From positions 478,524-542,523 of the forward strand of contig NZ_LT717699.1 of NCBI RefSeq assembly GCF_900157385.1: a DNA stretch of 64,000 nucleotides, given 5' to 3'. The notes below the pieces were generated by a model, which did not search any database, was not told the origin of the DNA, and worked only from the letters and a program-made list of their open reading frames with translations. Below, in pieces: positions 1 to 12,028 of the stretch. The position numbers and the translations under genes are program-made. The DNA comes from Mycobacterium terramassiliense. GTDB lineage: Bacteria; Actinomycetota; Actinomycetes; Mycobacteriales; Mycobacteriaceae. Every line of letters starts with the position of its first letter. Positions within the stretch are counted from its first letter, which is position 1.

Positions 1-33
1 GCAGTGCGCAGGGCGATAGCGCGGGTCGGTTGA
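1..33 (+). CDS. alaS: 3' end of alanyl-tRNA synthetase (partial)
   Basis: Frame 1 reads ten codons ending in Val-Gly and a TGA at 31-33, immediately before the GTG start of ruvX at 34. In mycobacteria alaS lies directly upstream of ruvX and mltG (Rv2555c-Rv2553c), so this is most likely the last residues of alaS. The call rests on synteny, because ten residues are too few for homology. Confidence 0.5.
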   Translation, partial: AVRRAIARVG

Positions 34-525
34 GTGGTCTTGACACAGCACCGCCTCCCCGACCGGCCCGGCGATCCTGATCAGGACCGCGGGCGGGGGC
101 GGCGGCTGGGCGTCGACGTCGGCAGCGTGCGCATCGGCGTGGCCGCCAGCGACCCCGACGGCATCCTGGCCACCCCGCTGGAAACCGTGCGCCGCGACCG
201 CTCCGGCAGGCACCTGCGCCGGCTGGCCGAGCTCGCCGCGGAGCTGGAAGCCGTCGAGGTGATCGTCGGGTTGCCGAGGACGCTGGCCGATCGGACCGGG
301 CCGTCGGCCCAGGACGCGATCGAGTTCGCGGAGGCGCTCGGCCGCCGGATCGCACCCACGCCGGTGCGGCTGGCCGACGAGCGATTGACCACCGTGAGCG
401 CCCAGCGGTCGCTGCGGGCCGCCGGGGTGCGGGCCAGACAGCAGCGGTCGGTGATCGACCAGGCGGCGGCGGTGGCGATCCTGCAGAGCTGGCTCGACCA
501 GCGCAGGGGAGCCGGCCATGGTTGA
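34..525 (+). CDS. ruvX: RuvX/YqgF Holliday-junction resolvase-like nuclease
   Basis: This 163-residue protein has the RNase H-like fold signature of the YqgF family. The motif [12 protein letters not shown] at residues 26-37 supplies the first catalytic Asp (D28). The segment [14 protein letters not shown] lies at about 76-89, DERLTT at 115-120, and IDQAAA with the last acidic residue at about D142. The family is implicated in Holliday-junction resolution and pre-16S rRNA processing. The first 24 residues are a non-conserved basic lead. GTG at 34 abuts the upstream stop, and the stop codon overlaps mltG by 8 bp, so the genes are co-transcribed. It matches Rv2554c. Confidence 0.93.
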   Translation: MVLTQHRLPDRPGDPDQDRGRGRRLGVDVGSVRIGVAASDPDGILATPLETVRRDRSGRHLRRLAELAAELEAVEVIVGLPRTLADRTGPSAQDAIEFAEALGRRIAPTPVRLADERLTTVSAQRSLRAAGVRARQQRSVIDQAAAVAILQSWLDQRRGAGHG

Positions 526-1771
526 CAGCGCGCGGCGCGAACGCACCGACCCCGGCGCGGTCGGGGCGCCCCGGCGCGGGATGAGCCGCGTCGACCGCGG
601 CGCGCGCCGACGCAGCGAACAGCGCAAGAACCGCCGCCGCGTCGCCGGCCGGGTCACCCTGGTGGTGCTCGTCGTGATCGCGGTGGTCGCCGTCTTCGTC
701 GGCACCAGGCTGTGGAACACGGTGTTCGGATCCGGCGACGACTACACCGGAAACGGCAAGCGCGACATCGTGATTCAGATCCAAGCCGGCGACTCGACGA
801 CGATGGTCGGGGAGACGCTGCACACCCAGGGCGTGGTCGCCACGGTGCGCGCGTTCGTCAACGCCGCGCACGGCAACGCCGCGATCAACTCGATCCAGCC
901 CGGCTTCTACCGGATGCGCACGGAAATCCCGGCGGCCAACGCCGTCGCGCGGCTGGCCGATCCGAACAGCCGGGTGGGGCGGCTCGTCATCCCCGAGGGC
1001 CGTCAGCTCGACGACACCACCGACATGAAGACCAACGTGGTGAACCCCGGCATCTTCTCGTTGATCTCCCGCGCCACCTGCGTGGATCTCGACGGCAACA
1101 AGCGCTGCGTCTCGGTGGACGACTTGCGCGTGGCGGCCTCCGACAGCGCGCCGACGAGCCTGGCGGTGCCGCCGTGGGCGGTCGAGCCGGTCACCGAGCT
1201 GGGCAAGGACCACCGCCGGATCGAGGGCCTGATCGCGCCGGGGACCTTCAACGTCGATCCCTCGGCGTCGGCCGAAAGCATTCTGACGAGCCTGATCAGC
1301 GCGGGCGCCGTCGAGTACGCGAAGTCCGGTTTGGTGGATTCCGCGCAGGCCATGGGGTTGTCGCCCTACGACATCCTGGTGGTCGCGTCGCTGGTGCAGC
1401 AGGAATCCAACACGCAGGACTTCCCGAAGGTGGCGCAGGTCATCTACAACCGGCTGCACGCCCACCACACACTGGAGTTCGACTCGACCGTGAACTATCC
1501 GCTGGACCGCCGCGAGGTCGCCACCACCGACGCCGACCGCGGCCAGCGGACCCCGTGGAACACCTACGTGTCCCAGGGCCTGCCCGCCACCGCGATCTGC
1601 TCGCCCGGCGTCGACGCGTTGCGCGCGGCCGAGCATCCGGAGCCGGGGGACTGGCTGTACTTCGTCACCATCGATGCCCAGGGCACGACGCTGTTCACGA
1701 AGGATTATCAGCAGCATTTGGCCAACATCGAGCTGGCTAAGCGCAACGGTGTCCTCGACTCAGCCCGCTAA
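518..1771 (+). CDS. mltG: Endolytic murein transglycosylase MltG
   Basis: This is a 417-residue YceG-family membrane enzyme that cleaves nascent glycan strands and terminates peptidoglycan polymerisation. A basic cytoplasmic N-terminus (residues 1-45) precedes one transmembrane helix (about 46-66). The extracytoplasmic part carries EGLIAPGTF at 236-244 and the catalytic Glu in VQQES (E296). The C-terminal NTY..GLPATAI...PG motif begins near 348. A mycobacterial insert with two Cys lies around 188-197. ATG at 518 overlaps ruvX and the 3' end overlaps aroE by 23 bp. It corresponds to Rv2553c. Confidence 0.92.
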   Translation: MVDSARRERTDPGAVGAPRRGMSRVDRGARRRSEQRKNRRRVAGRVTLVVLVVIAVVAVFVGTRLWNTVFGSGDDYTGNGKRDIVIQIQAGDSTTMVGETLHTQGVVATVRAFVNAAHGNAAINSIQPGFYRMRTEIPAANAVARLADPNSRVGRLVIPEGRQLDDTTDMKTNVVNPGIFSLISRATCVDLDGNKRCVSVDDLRVAASDSAPTSLAVPPWAVEPVTELGKDHRRIEGLIAPGTFNVDPSASAESILTSLISAGAVEYAKSGLVDSAQAMGLSPYDILVVASLVQQESNTQDFPKVAQVIYNRLHAHHTLEFDSTVNYPLDRREVATTDADRGQRTPWNTYVSQGLPATAICSPGVDALRAAEHPEPGDWLYFVTIDAQGTTLFTKDYQQHLANIELAKRNGVLDSAR

Positions 1772-2555
1772 GAAGGCGGGGGTGCTCGGGCGCCCCATCG
1801 CGCATTCGAAGTCCCCGGACCTGCACCTGGCCGCGTACCGGGCGCTGGGGCTGCACGACTGGACCTACGAGCGCATCGACTGCGGCGCCGAGGAGTTGCC
1901 GGGCGTGGTCAGCGGATTCGGGCCGGAATGGGTCGGGGTGTCGGTGACCATGCCGGGCAAATTCGCCGCCCTGCGGTTCGCCGACGAGCGCACCGAGCGC
2001 GCGGAGCTCGTCGGGTCGGCCAACACCCTGGTGCGCACGCCGGCGGGCTGGCGGGCCGACAACACCGACGTCGACGGGGTCTCCGGCGCCATCGGTTCGG
2101 CCTCGGGATGGGCGCTGGTCTGTGGATCGGGCGGCACCGCGCCGGCGGCCGTCGTCGGCCTGGCCGGGCTCGGCGTCACCGGGGTCACGGTGGTGGCGCG
2201 GGATCCGGACAAGGCCGCCCGGCTGGTGGATCTCGGCGACCGGATCGGCGTCGCGACCCGGTTCTGCGGCCTGGACAGCGACGGGCTCGCCGACGAGGTG
2301 GCGGCCGCAGAGGTGCTGGTCAGCACCATTCCCGCCGACGTGGCCGCGCGGTACGCCGCCACGCTGACCCCGATCCCGGTGCTGCTGGATGCCGTCTACG
2401 ACCCGTGGCCCACACCGCTGGCCGCCGCGGTGGCCGCCGCCGGCGGCCGGGTGATCAACGGCCTGCAGATGCTGTTGCACCAGGCCTTTTCTCAGGTCGA
2501 GCAATTCACCGGCCTGCCCGCCCCGCGAGCGGCGATGGAGGCGGCGCTGGGTTAA
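1749..2555 (+). CDS. aroE: Shikimate dehydrogenase
   Basis: It reduces 3-dehydroshikimate to shikimate with NADPH in aromatic amino-acid synthesis. The 268-residue protein has the shikimate site SKSP near residue 20. The catalytic pair is Lys71 in VTMPGK and Asp107 in ADNTDVDG. A Gly-rich nucleotide-binding loop (CGSGGTAP) follows. The GTG at 1749 was chosen because the downstream residues match the usual N-terminus (PKKAGVLG..IAHSKSP). The open frame continues upstream only inside mltG. It overlaps mltG by 23 bp and belongs to the ruvX-mltG-aroE transcription unit. It matches Rv2552c. Confidence 0.94.
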   Translation: MSSTQPAKKAGVLGRPIAHSKSPDLHLAAYRALGLHDWTYERIDCGAEELPGVVSGFGPEWVGVSVTMPGKFAALRFADERTERAELVGSANTLVRTPAGWRADNTDVDGVSGAIGSASGWALVCGSGGTAPAAVVGLAGLGVTGVTVVARDPDKAARLVDLGDRIGVATRFCGLDSDGLADEVAAAEVLVSTIPADVAARYAATLTPIPVLLDAVYDPWPTPLAAAVAAAGGRVINGLQMLLHQAFSQVEQFTGLPAPRAAMEAALG

Positions 2556-2566
2556 CGTGCCGCGGC

Positions 2567-2977
2567 ATGGCGGCCGGGCTGGTGTTGCTGTGGATGGGCG
2601 CGCTGAGCTGCTACGACGTCCGGCGACGCCGGCTGCCCAACCTGCTGACGCTGCCGGGGGCGGCCGCCATCCTGCTGGGCGCCGCCGCGACCGGCCACGG
2701 GCCGCCCGCGCTGGCCGGGGCGGCCGCGTTGAGCGCGACCTACCTGCTGGTCCACCTGCTAGCGCCGGCGGCGATGGGGGCCGGTGACGTCAAGCTGGCG
2801 ATCGGGCTGGGCGGGCTCGCCGGCTGCTTCGGCGCGCCGGTGTGGCTCCTCGCGGCGCTGGGGGCGCCGCTGCTGACGGCGCTGGTGGGCGTGGTGCGCG
2901 GCGCGTGCACGGTTCCCCACGGCCCGTCGATGTGCCTGGCCACCGCGGCCGCGGCGGGGTTGGCGGCATTCGGCTAG
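2567..2977 (+). CDS. Short A24-family prepilin peptidase
   Basis: This is a 136-residue polytopic membrane protein with both aspartate motifs of type IV prepilin peptidases: CYDVRRRRLPN near residue 17 and GAGDVKLA (GxGD) near residue 70. It lacks the N-terminal cytoplasmic methyltransferase domain of PilD-type enzymes, as do TadV-like peptidases for Flp pilins. ATG at 2567 is the first in-frame start after the aroE stop and directly precedes a hydrophobic segment. It corresponds to Rv2551c and is probably the last gene of the aroE unit. No pilin gene is visible in this window. Confidence 0.85.
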   Translation: MAAGLVLLWMGALSCYDVRRRRLPNLLTLPGAAAILLGAAATGHGPPALAGAAALSATYLLVHLLAPAAMGAGDVKLAIGLGGLAGCFGAPVWLLAALGAPLLTALVGVVRGACTVPHGPSMCLATAAAAGLAAFG

Positions 2978-3047
2978 TAGCTGGAGGTCGAATCGCCCCG
3001 GCGGGTTGTGGGCCATAAGGTCACACGGTCGAGCGCCCGTACGCGCA

Positions 3048-3109
3048 TATACTTCAATTCATCTCAATACTTCACTGCTACATTGAAGTATGGCATCTGA
3101 GTGAAGTAT
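3048..3109. promoter_or_regulatory. Four-half-site operator and -10 of the AbiE-like operon
   Basis: Two direct copies of ATACTTCA (3049-3056 and 3067-3074) are followed by two copies of its reverse complement TGAAGTAT (3084-3091 and 3102-3109). Both pairs repeat with an 18-bp period, and the whole array is symmetric about position 3079. A good mycobacterial -10 hexamer, TATACT (3048-3053), overlaps the first half-site, so occupancy would block initiation. AbiEi antitoxins are known to bind inverted repeats upstream of their operon; binding here is inferred. Confidence 0.8.
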
Positions 3110-3118
3110 GATGGGAGC

Positions 3119-4147
3119 ATGTCGTGGGATGAACGCGCCGTGAGCGCATTACAAGCGGTGATGCGCTGTGCGCTGCGCGGCACACGGCACCCGGAAAGCC
3201 CCCACCGTGACGTGATTGTGTCGTTCGACGACGCGGAGTTTCTTGTGCGATGGCTGCCCGTGGGTTTTCCTCATCAGGTTGCCGCGGCATTGCACGACCA
3301 GCCCAAGCCCGAAATCTTGGTTGCACCTTCCATGTCGCCGGGGGCCCGGGCGGCGGCGCACGATGCCGGTGTTGGCTGGGTCGACGAGTCGGGCGCTGCG
3401 GACATCTATTACCGCAATCCGTCAACAGGAACCACCATCGTGATTGAGACAAAGGGCACCCCGCCAGTGCCGCTCGATACCAGGCCGGGCTGGCGACCCG
3501 CGGCCCTCGCGGCGTGCGAGGCGTTGTTGGCCGGCGCCGCCGAACCGACCGTCTCCTCGGTCGTGAAGGCTACGGGCATCTCGATGGGCTCGGCTGCCGC
3601 AGCGCTGAAGTTCCTCGAAAAAGACGGCCACCTGGAAAGCGCGGTGGCACGGGGGCCGGGTTCAGCCCGTCGGGTCGTTGATCGCGGCGCGCTGCTGGAC
3701 GCCTACGCGATCGCGGCGGAGCGGTTGCGATCACCGCTGTCACTGCGAGTGGGGATTCTGTGGCGTCACCCGGTCGCGGATGCAGTCGAGTTCGGTATGG
3801 CGATGGCACGCAACGGCATCGCGTGGGCAGCGACCGGCGCGTTGTCGGCCCGGGTGCTGGCTCCGTTGCAGACCGAGGTCAGTCCCCTTGAGATCTACGT
3901 GGCGGGGCGGACGCCGAGTGATCTTGGTCGAGTGGCCTTCGCGGCGGGACTGAAACCGATCGACGGCGGCCGGCTGCTGTTGCGCCCATTCCCAACGCCG
4001 GCTGGTGACAAGCTCACCATGGTCGACAAGGTCCACGGTTTGCGGTCGATGTTGTGGCCGCGGGTTTACGCGGACCTGCGTACGACCGGGGTGCGCGGCG
4101 AAGACGCCGCGCAGCACCTACGTGAGGAGCAAATGTTCGATGACTGA
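3119..4147 (+). CDS. AbiEi/MenA-like antitoxin-type DNA-binding protein
   Basis: This 342-residue soluble protein has a predicted winged helix at about residues 126-180 (PTVSSVVKATGISMGSAAAALKFLEKDG). Its C-terminal region ends with a pattern typical of AbiEi-family antitoxins, VYADLRTTGVRGEDAAQHL. The N-terminal 115 residues are unassigned. ATG 3119 is preferred over the in-frame GTG 3101 because that GTG lies inside the operator. The gene is clearly less GC-rich than its neighbours. Its 3' end overlaps the nucleotidyltransferase gene by 8 bp, the antitoxin-first order of type IV systems. In H37Rv this interval holds vapBC18-20 and lppAB instead. An independent transcriptional regulator remains possible. 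Confidence 0.7.
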   Translation: MSWDERAVSALQAVMRCALRGTRHPESPHRDVIVSFDDAEFLVRWLPVGFPHQVAAALHDQPKPEILVAPSMSPGARAAAHDAGVGWVDESGAADIYYRNPSTGTTIVIETKGTPPVPLDTRPGWRPAALAACEALLAGAAEPTVSSVVKATGISMGSAAAALKFLEKDGHLESAVARGPGSARRVVDRGALLDAYAIAAERLRSPLSLRVGILWRHPVADAVEFGMAMARNGIAWAATGALSARVLAPLQTEVSPLEIYVAGRTPSDLGRVAFAAGLKPIDGGRLLLRPFPTPAGDKLTMVDKVHGLRSMLWPRVYADLRTTGVRGEDAAQHLREEQMFDD

Positions 4148-4967
4148 TGAGGAACCTGAGCGGTCAGAAGCGGGGCGACGAGCAGCCGAACGTGCCCTCG
4201 TGCGCGTGGTACATCATTACGCCGGAACCCCTGAGTTCGTCTTGCTCGGCGGTCTCGTGCCCGGCTTGCTGTGCGCTCGTTCGGGTCGGCGACACGCAGG
4301 AACGACGGACGTCGACGTCCAAGTCGACCTGGAGATCGCCGCGGGCGCCGTCGAAGCTGGTCGCCTTGAAAGGGCACTGCGGAATGCCGAATTCGAGCCG
4401 GGCGGCGAGCACGTCTGGCGGTGGAGACTCGTCGACTCACCTACTGTCATCAAGTTCGAGCTGCTCGCCGACCTCGATGATCAGCCAAACGAGGCGACCG
4501 TCGAGTTCGTCGAATGCGACCAATTGGGGGCAGTGAACCTGCGCGGCACGGGTTACGCCGCCCGGGACACCGTGATTCACAAGATCAGCGCCAAGGATCA
4601 CGGAACCTTGCTCAACGCTGAGATCAAGGTCGCCGGGTTGGCAGGCTTTCTAGTCGCCAAGATGGCCGCAGCGCACGGGCGACGCAAATCGAAGGACTGG
4701 TACGACATCGCGTTTGTGCTGCTGCACAACGACTACGGCGACCCCGCCGCGGCCGCGGCACGGGTTCTCGCGGTGTTCCCCGATGCGATCGGCGCGATCC
4801 GCACGTGGGTGCTGGATCTGCAGTCCAACTTCGAGGATGAGGGTTCCCAGGGCACCGAGGGTTACGTCGCGCAGATCACGATGGACCACCCTGATCTGGA
4901 CGCGACCACGGCGGCTGCTGATGCTCAGTTGGCCATTGAGGTGTTCACGGAGCATCTCCTCGGCTGA
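4140..4967 (+). CDS. AbiEii/MenT-like nucleotidyltransferase (toxin candidate)
   Basis: This 275-residue protein has the DNA polymerase beta-type nucleotidyltransferase signature of AbiEii/AbiGii toxins. A glycine pair (GGLVPG, residues 37-42) is followed by TTDVDVQVD with the metal-binding D57 and D59. A later acidic strand (KFELLAD, about 105-111) could supply the third carboxylate. The family-typical [13 protein letters not shown] lies at about 182-194. Related mycobacterial MenT toxins modify tRNA and block translation. ATG 4140 overlaps the stop of the antitoxin-like gene, giving translational coupling. All key residues are present, so it looks intact. Confidence 0.75.
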   Translation: MTDEEPERSEAGRRAAERALVRVVHHYAGTPEFVLLGGLVPGLLCARSGRRHAGTTDVDVQVDLEIAAGAVEAGRLERALRNAEFEPGGEHVWRWRLVDSPTVIKFELLADLDDQPNEATVEFVECDQLGAVNLRGTGYAARDTVIHKISAKDHGTLLNAEIKVAGLAGFLVAKMAAAHGRRKSKDWYDIAFVLLHNDYGDPAAAAARVLAVFPDAIGAIRTWVLDLQSNFEDEGSQGTEGYVAQITMDHPDLDATTAAADAQLAIEVFTEHLLG

Positions 4968-5037
4968 CGTGCCAACGTCGAATTCGAAGCAATGCTCGGA
5001 TTTAAGTCCGCGCATGCCCCCGTGGGAGAATAGCCGG

Positions 5038-8272
<3,235 letters not shown>

Positions 8273-8276
<4 letters not shown>

Positions 8277-8962
8277 CCCTTCTCCGGCTCCTCGCCCGGC
8301 TTGGCGTGCCTGGCGTCGTCGGTGCGGATCACCTCGGTCTTGGCGTCGTCGTCGCCCGCCGCCGGGATCGTTTCGGTGGGCGCCTCGCGCTCGGCGGTCG
8401 CGATCGACCCGGTGCGCTCCTCGGCCTGGGCCCCGGCGGCCGTCTGCGCGGGTATCTCGCCGGTGGGAGCCTCGTCGCCGCGAACGGCCGAGAAGACGTC
8501 GGTGTCGGCCCGCTCCTCGTCCGCGCCCTCCGGGCGGGGCGGCGGGTTGCGGTCGATCCGCCAGCGACCCACGGCCACGCCGATGATCCCGGGCACGAAG
8601 ACGAGCAGCGCGGTGAACGCCGCGAACGTCGTCACCTCGTTGATCAGGCCCCCGGTGTAGAGGCCCTGGTAGAACAGCGCGATGAGCCAGGCGACCGCGC
8701 CGCTGACGATGCCCGCGAACAGGCCGGCCAGCAGCCAGGTCATCGCCAGGTCCTGGCGGCGATCCGGATCCGGCTGGGCCTTGGCGTCGGCCCGGCCGTC
8801 GAGCACCCCCCAGATCGCCACGCCGATCACGAACAAGATCAGCAGCACGACGCTGATCAGACCGGCCTGTGTCTGCCACGCGTTGATGAGCGCGCCTTGG
8901 AGCAATCGAAGTACCACCATGGCCGCGGCGAACACCAATCCGCGCAGCATCCAGTTCCTCAT
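8273..8962 (-). CDS. Four-helix membrane protein with acidic tail (B-4DMT type)
   Basis: The 229-residue protein has four strongly hydrophobic segments in its first about 135 residues and then a long hydrophilic, Glu/Asp/Thr-rich cytoplasmic tail. The topology and position correspond to Rv2536, often labelled a B-4DMT-family transporter; no substrate is known. It is divergent from pepQ with 33 bp between starts and overlaps aroQ by 4 bp at the 3' end. The ATG at 8962 is preceded by a plausible ribosome site (AAGG-type, reading the minus strand). Confidence 0.8.
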
Positions 8963-8995
8963 GAAGGAAAAGCGTAGCGAGTACCGTCAAGGGTC

Positions 8996-10093
8996 GTGAC
9001 ACATTCCCAGCGTCGAAACAATCTGAAAGCGCAAATCGGAGCCAGCGGGCTGGACGCGATGCTGGTCACGGACCTGATCAACGTGCGCTACCTGTCGGGT
9101 TTCACCGGTTCGAACGGCGCGTTGCTGGTTTTCGCCGACGATCGGGGCCCCGTGCTGGCCACCGACGGCCGGTACCGCTCGCAGGCGGCGGCGCAGGCAC
9201 CCGACCTCGAGGTCGCCATCGAGCGGGCCGTCGGGCGCTATCTGGCGGGCCGGGCCGCCGACGCCGGCGTCGGCAAGCTGGGCTTCGAGAGCAACGTCGT
9301 CACCGTCGACGGTTTCGATGCGCTGACCGGCGAGATCGAGGAGCACAAGGCGGCCACCGAGCTGGTGCGGGCCGCCGGGACCGTCGAGGCGCTGCGCGAG
9401 GTCAAGGACGCCGGCGAGGTCGCGCTGCTCCGCCTGGCCTGCGAGGCCGCCGACGCCGCGCTGGCCGAGCTGGTGGCGCGCGGCGGCCTGCGCCCCGGGC
9501 GGACCGAACGCGAGGTGGGCCGCGAGCTGGAGTCGCTGATGCTCGACCACGGCGCCGACGCGATCTCGTTCGAGACCATCGTGGCCGCCGGCCCGAATTC
9601 GGCCATCCCGCACCACCGCCCGACCGACGCGGTGCTGGCCGACGGCGACTTCGTCAAGATCGACTTCGGCGCGCTGGTCGCCGGCTACCACTCCGACATG
9701 ACCCGCACCTTCGTCCTCGGCAAAGCCGCCGACTGGCAGCTGGAGATCTACCAGCTGGTCGCCGACGCGCAGCGGGCCGGCCGGGAGGCGCTGAAGCCGG
9801 GCGCCGACCTGCGCGAGGTGGACGGCGCCGCGCGCCGGCTGATCGCCGACGCCGGGTACGGCGAGCTGTTCGGCCACGGCTTGGGGCACGGCGTCGGCTT
9901 GCAGATCCACGAGGCGCCGGGGATCGGCGCCACGTCCACCGGCACGCTGCTGGCGGGGTCGGTGGTTACCGTGGAGCCCGGCGTCTACCTGCCCGGCCGC
10001 GGCGGCGTCCGGATCGAGGACACCCTGGTGGTGGGCGATAAGGCACCCGAACTGCTGACCCGGTTTCCCAAGGAATTGGCGGTCTTGAGTTAG
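8996..10093 (+). CDS. pepQ: Xaa-Pro aminopeptidase/dipeptidase (M24B)
   Basis: This 365-residue pita-bread metallopeptidase cleaves peptides with proline in the second position. The two-metal site is complete: Asp residues in KIDFGALVAGYHSDMTRTF, His in GHGLGHGVG, Glu in VTVEPGVY and Glu in GVRIEDTL. The N-terminal creatinase-like domain (LITDL-type opening, here VTDLINVRYLSGFTGSN) is present. GTG 8996 was chosen because homology starts at once. It matches Rv2535c. In H37Rv efp follows directly; here two PE genes intervene. Confidence 0.94.
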   Translation: MTHSQRRNNLKAQIGASGLDAMLVTDLINVRYLSGFTGSNGALLVFADDRGPVLATDGRYRSQAAAQAPDLEVAIERAVGRYLAGRAADAGVGKLGFESNVVTVDGFDALTGEIEEHKAATELVRAAGTVEALREVKDAGEVALLRLACEAADAALAELVARGGLRPGRTEREVGRELESLMLDHGADAISFETIVAAGPNSAIPHHRPTDAVLADGDFVKIDFGALVAGYHSDMTRTFVLGKAADWQLEIYQLVADAQRAGREALKPGADLREVDGAARRLIADAGYGELFGHGLGHGVGLQIHEAPGIGATSTGTLLAGSVVTVEPGVYLPGRGGVRIEDTLVVGDKAPELLTRFPKELAVLS

Positions 10094-10192
10094 CTGATAC
10101 CCGTGGTGCCGTGGGCGCCGAACAACACTCCGCGGTGCTGTATGGCCGATAGCGGTGACGCTAGTGATCGGGGCACCGGCGTGGTTCGAGGG

Positions 10193-11072
10193 TCAGCTGG
10201 TGCCGATGCTCCCGGGGGTACCCAAAATTATTCCGCGGGTCCCGCCGGCCCCACCTTTACCGTGAACGATGCCGAGCCCGCCGTTACCGCCATTGCCGCC
10301 GTTACCGATCAGCTGGGCGTTGCCGCCGTTCCCGCCGTTGCCGCCGTCACCGCCGGTGGCGCCGGCGCCGCCGTCGCCGCCGCTGCCCAACAAGCCGGCT
10401 TCGCCGCCGTTGCCGCCGGCGCCGTTGATGTTGCCGCTGCCGCCGGCGCCGCCGGCACCACCGTTGCCGTAGAAGAACCCGCCGTTGCCGCCCTGGCCGC
10501 CGTTGCCGGAACAGGCCCCCGGCCCCGCCGTGCCCACCCGTGGTCACACCGCCTCCGCCATTGCCGCCATTGCCGAGCAGCCCGGCCGGCCCGCCGTTGC
10601 CGCCGGCCCCGACATTGGCGTTGCCGCCGTTGCCCCACAGGAGGCCGCCGGGGCGGCCATTGGTGGCAGTGCCCTGAGCGGTGGTCGTCCCGTTCGCGCC
10701 GTTGCCGATCAGCGGACGACCCAACAAGGCCTCGGTGGGCGCATTGATCACCCCGAGCACGTCCTGCTCGAGGGTCTGCAGCGGGTTGGCGTTGGCGGCC
10801 TCGGCGCCGGCGTACTGTGCCGCACCGGCGCTCATCAGCTGGACGAACTGCTGGTGGAAGGCGGCCGCCTCGGCGCTGAGCGCCTGGTAGGCCTGCCCAT
10901 GCGCCCCGAACAGCGACGCGACGGCCGCCGACACCTCGTCGCCCGCGGCCGCCAACAAATTCGACGTCGGGGCCGCGGCCGCGGCGTGCGCTGCGCCGAG
11001 CGCCGAGCCGATATTCGCCAGATCCGAGGCCGCCGATGACATGAACTCCGGCGCCGCAATGACAAACGACAT
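10193..11072 (-). pseudogene. PE_PGRS-type gene with a single-base frameshift
   Basis: The N-terminus is a canonical PE domain: [11 protein letters not shown] start, hydrophobic helices and the ESX export signal YAGAE near residue 87. A linker (LGRPLIGNG) leads into Gly-Gly-Asn repeats. After the [10 protein letters not shown] segment the frame breaks, and the repeats (NGGQGGNGG..) continue in another frame to the TGA at 10193-10195. Removing one G from the GG at 10508-10509 would give an uninterrupted reading of about 290 residues. It could be a real inactivation, phase-type variation or an assembly error. The preferred start is ATG 11072, because PE proteins begin MSFV. Confidence 0.8.
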
Positions 11073-11411
11073 GCCACCCACCTACCTCACCGGTGTGCCA
11101 AACCCGTTGGCGGGCTTCTTCACGCACCGCGCAGTCGCCTGGCCTACAACGGTTGACGCTAGCGATCGCGCGCACCGGCGTTCAATTAGGGATTTCCCTA
11201 TATTTTTGTAGGTCCGCGGGCCTCGGGCTCCCCGCCGCGTCCGGGCGCTCCTCGAATACAACGCGGTGTTCTGCTTGTCGCCGACCGCGTTGATTGAGCG
11301 CCAATATCGGGCGGAAGAGGCCAAAAGATGGACACGATGCCCAAAGTTGGTTCCTTGTTAAGTTTCTGTGCGCGCACCCGCGGGATAGTCTAACCGGATG
11401 CGAGAGCCGAC
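11073..11411. other. Divergent intergenic region between two PE genes
   Basis: These 339 bases separate the two divergent PE genes and contain no convincing ORF. The stretch at 11187-11214 is locally AT-rich, with a small inverted repeat AGGGA-TT-TCCCT. A TAGTCT hexamer (11386-11391) about 20 bp before the downstream PE ATG is a candidate -10. Promoters for both genes presumably lie here. Confidence 0.4.
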
Positions 11412-11906
11412 ATGTCATTTGTGACCGCGCGGCCGGAGGTAATCGCATCCGCGGCAACGGATTTGGCAGGCATCGGCTCGAACCTCAGCGCGGCCCATGT
11501 CGCGGCAGCTGCCCCGACGCTCGCGGTGCTGCCGGCGGCCGCCGACGAGGTGTCGGTAACCATCGCGAACTTCTTCTCTCGGCACGCTCAGCACTACCAG
11601 GCGCAGGCCGGGCAGGCTGCGGCGTTTCAGGAACAGTTTGTTCAGCACCTCAGTGCCGGTGCGGGCTCGTATGCGGCCGCCGAGGCCGGCAACGCCGCGG
11701 CGCTGCTGCAGCCCCTGGCCGCGATCGGGGGCGAGATTCAGAGTTTCCTCGACAACGCTCTCGCTTCGTTCAGCCAGTTACTCAATTCGCTGGCCGGCTT
11801 CTTGGTTCCGCTGATCCGCGAGGCAATCGCCTTTTCGACCGCGTTCTTTTTCGTCTTCGTTCTTCCGACGATAGAAATTGCGCTGAATATTCTTGTGTCC
11901 CTCTAA
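11412..11906 (+). CDS. PE-family protein with hydrophobic C-terminal extension
   Basis: The 164-residue protein starts [11 protein letters not shown] and has the two-helix PE domain, ending in [14 protein letters not shown], which includes the YxxxE type VII secretion signal (YAAAE). Instead of PGRS repeats it carries about 65 further residues with a strongly hydrophobic stretch near the C-terminus ([19 protein letters not shown]), which could anchor it in a membrane or the mycomembrane. It is divergent from the PE_PGRS gene. No PPE partner or esx gene is adjacent. The PE assignment is firm; the function is unknown. Confidence 0.85.
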   Translation: MSFVTARPEVIASAATDLAGIGSNLSAAHVAAAAPTLAVLPAAADEVSVTIANFFSRHAQHYQAQAGQAAAFQEQFVQHLSAGAGSYAAAEAGNAAALLQPLAAIGGEIQSFLDNALASFSQLLNSLAGFLVPLIREAIAFSTAFFFVFVLPTIEIALNILVSL

Positions 11907-12028
11907 GGGACGAGTGGACGCCGGACCGCCGGCGCCGGTGGCACGGGTAACCTCTACGGGGTGCCCATGTGTGGGCAGGCAACCCCGGTTCCCATGGAAC
12001 CGGCCATCCCGTAGGAGATACACCGACC

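Noticed and set aside
3101..3118. GTG 3101 as start of the antitoxin-like gene
   Set aside because: It lies within the last operator half-site and lacks a ribosome site. ATG 3119 is more plausible, although leaderless initiation cannot be fully excluded.
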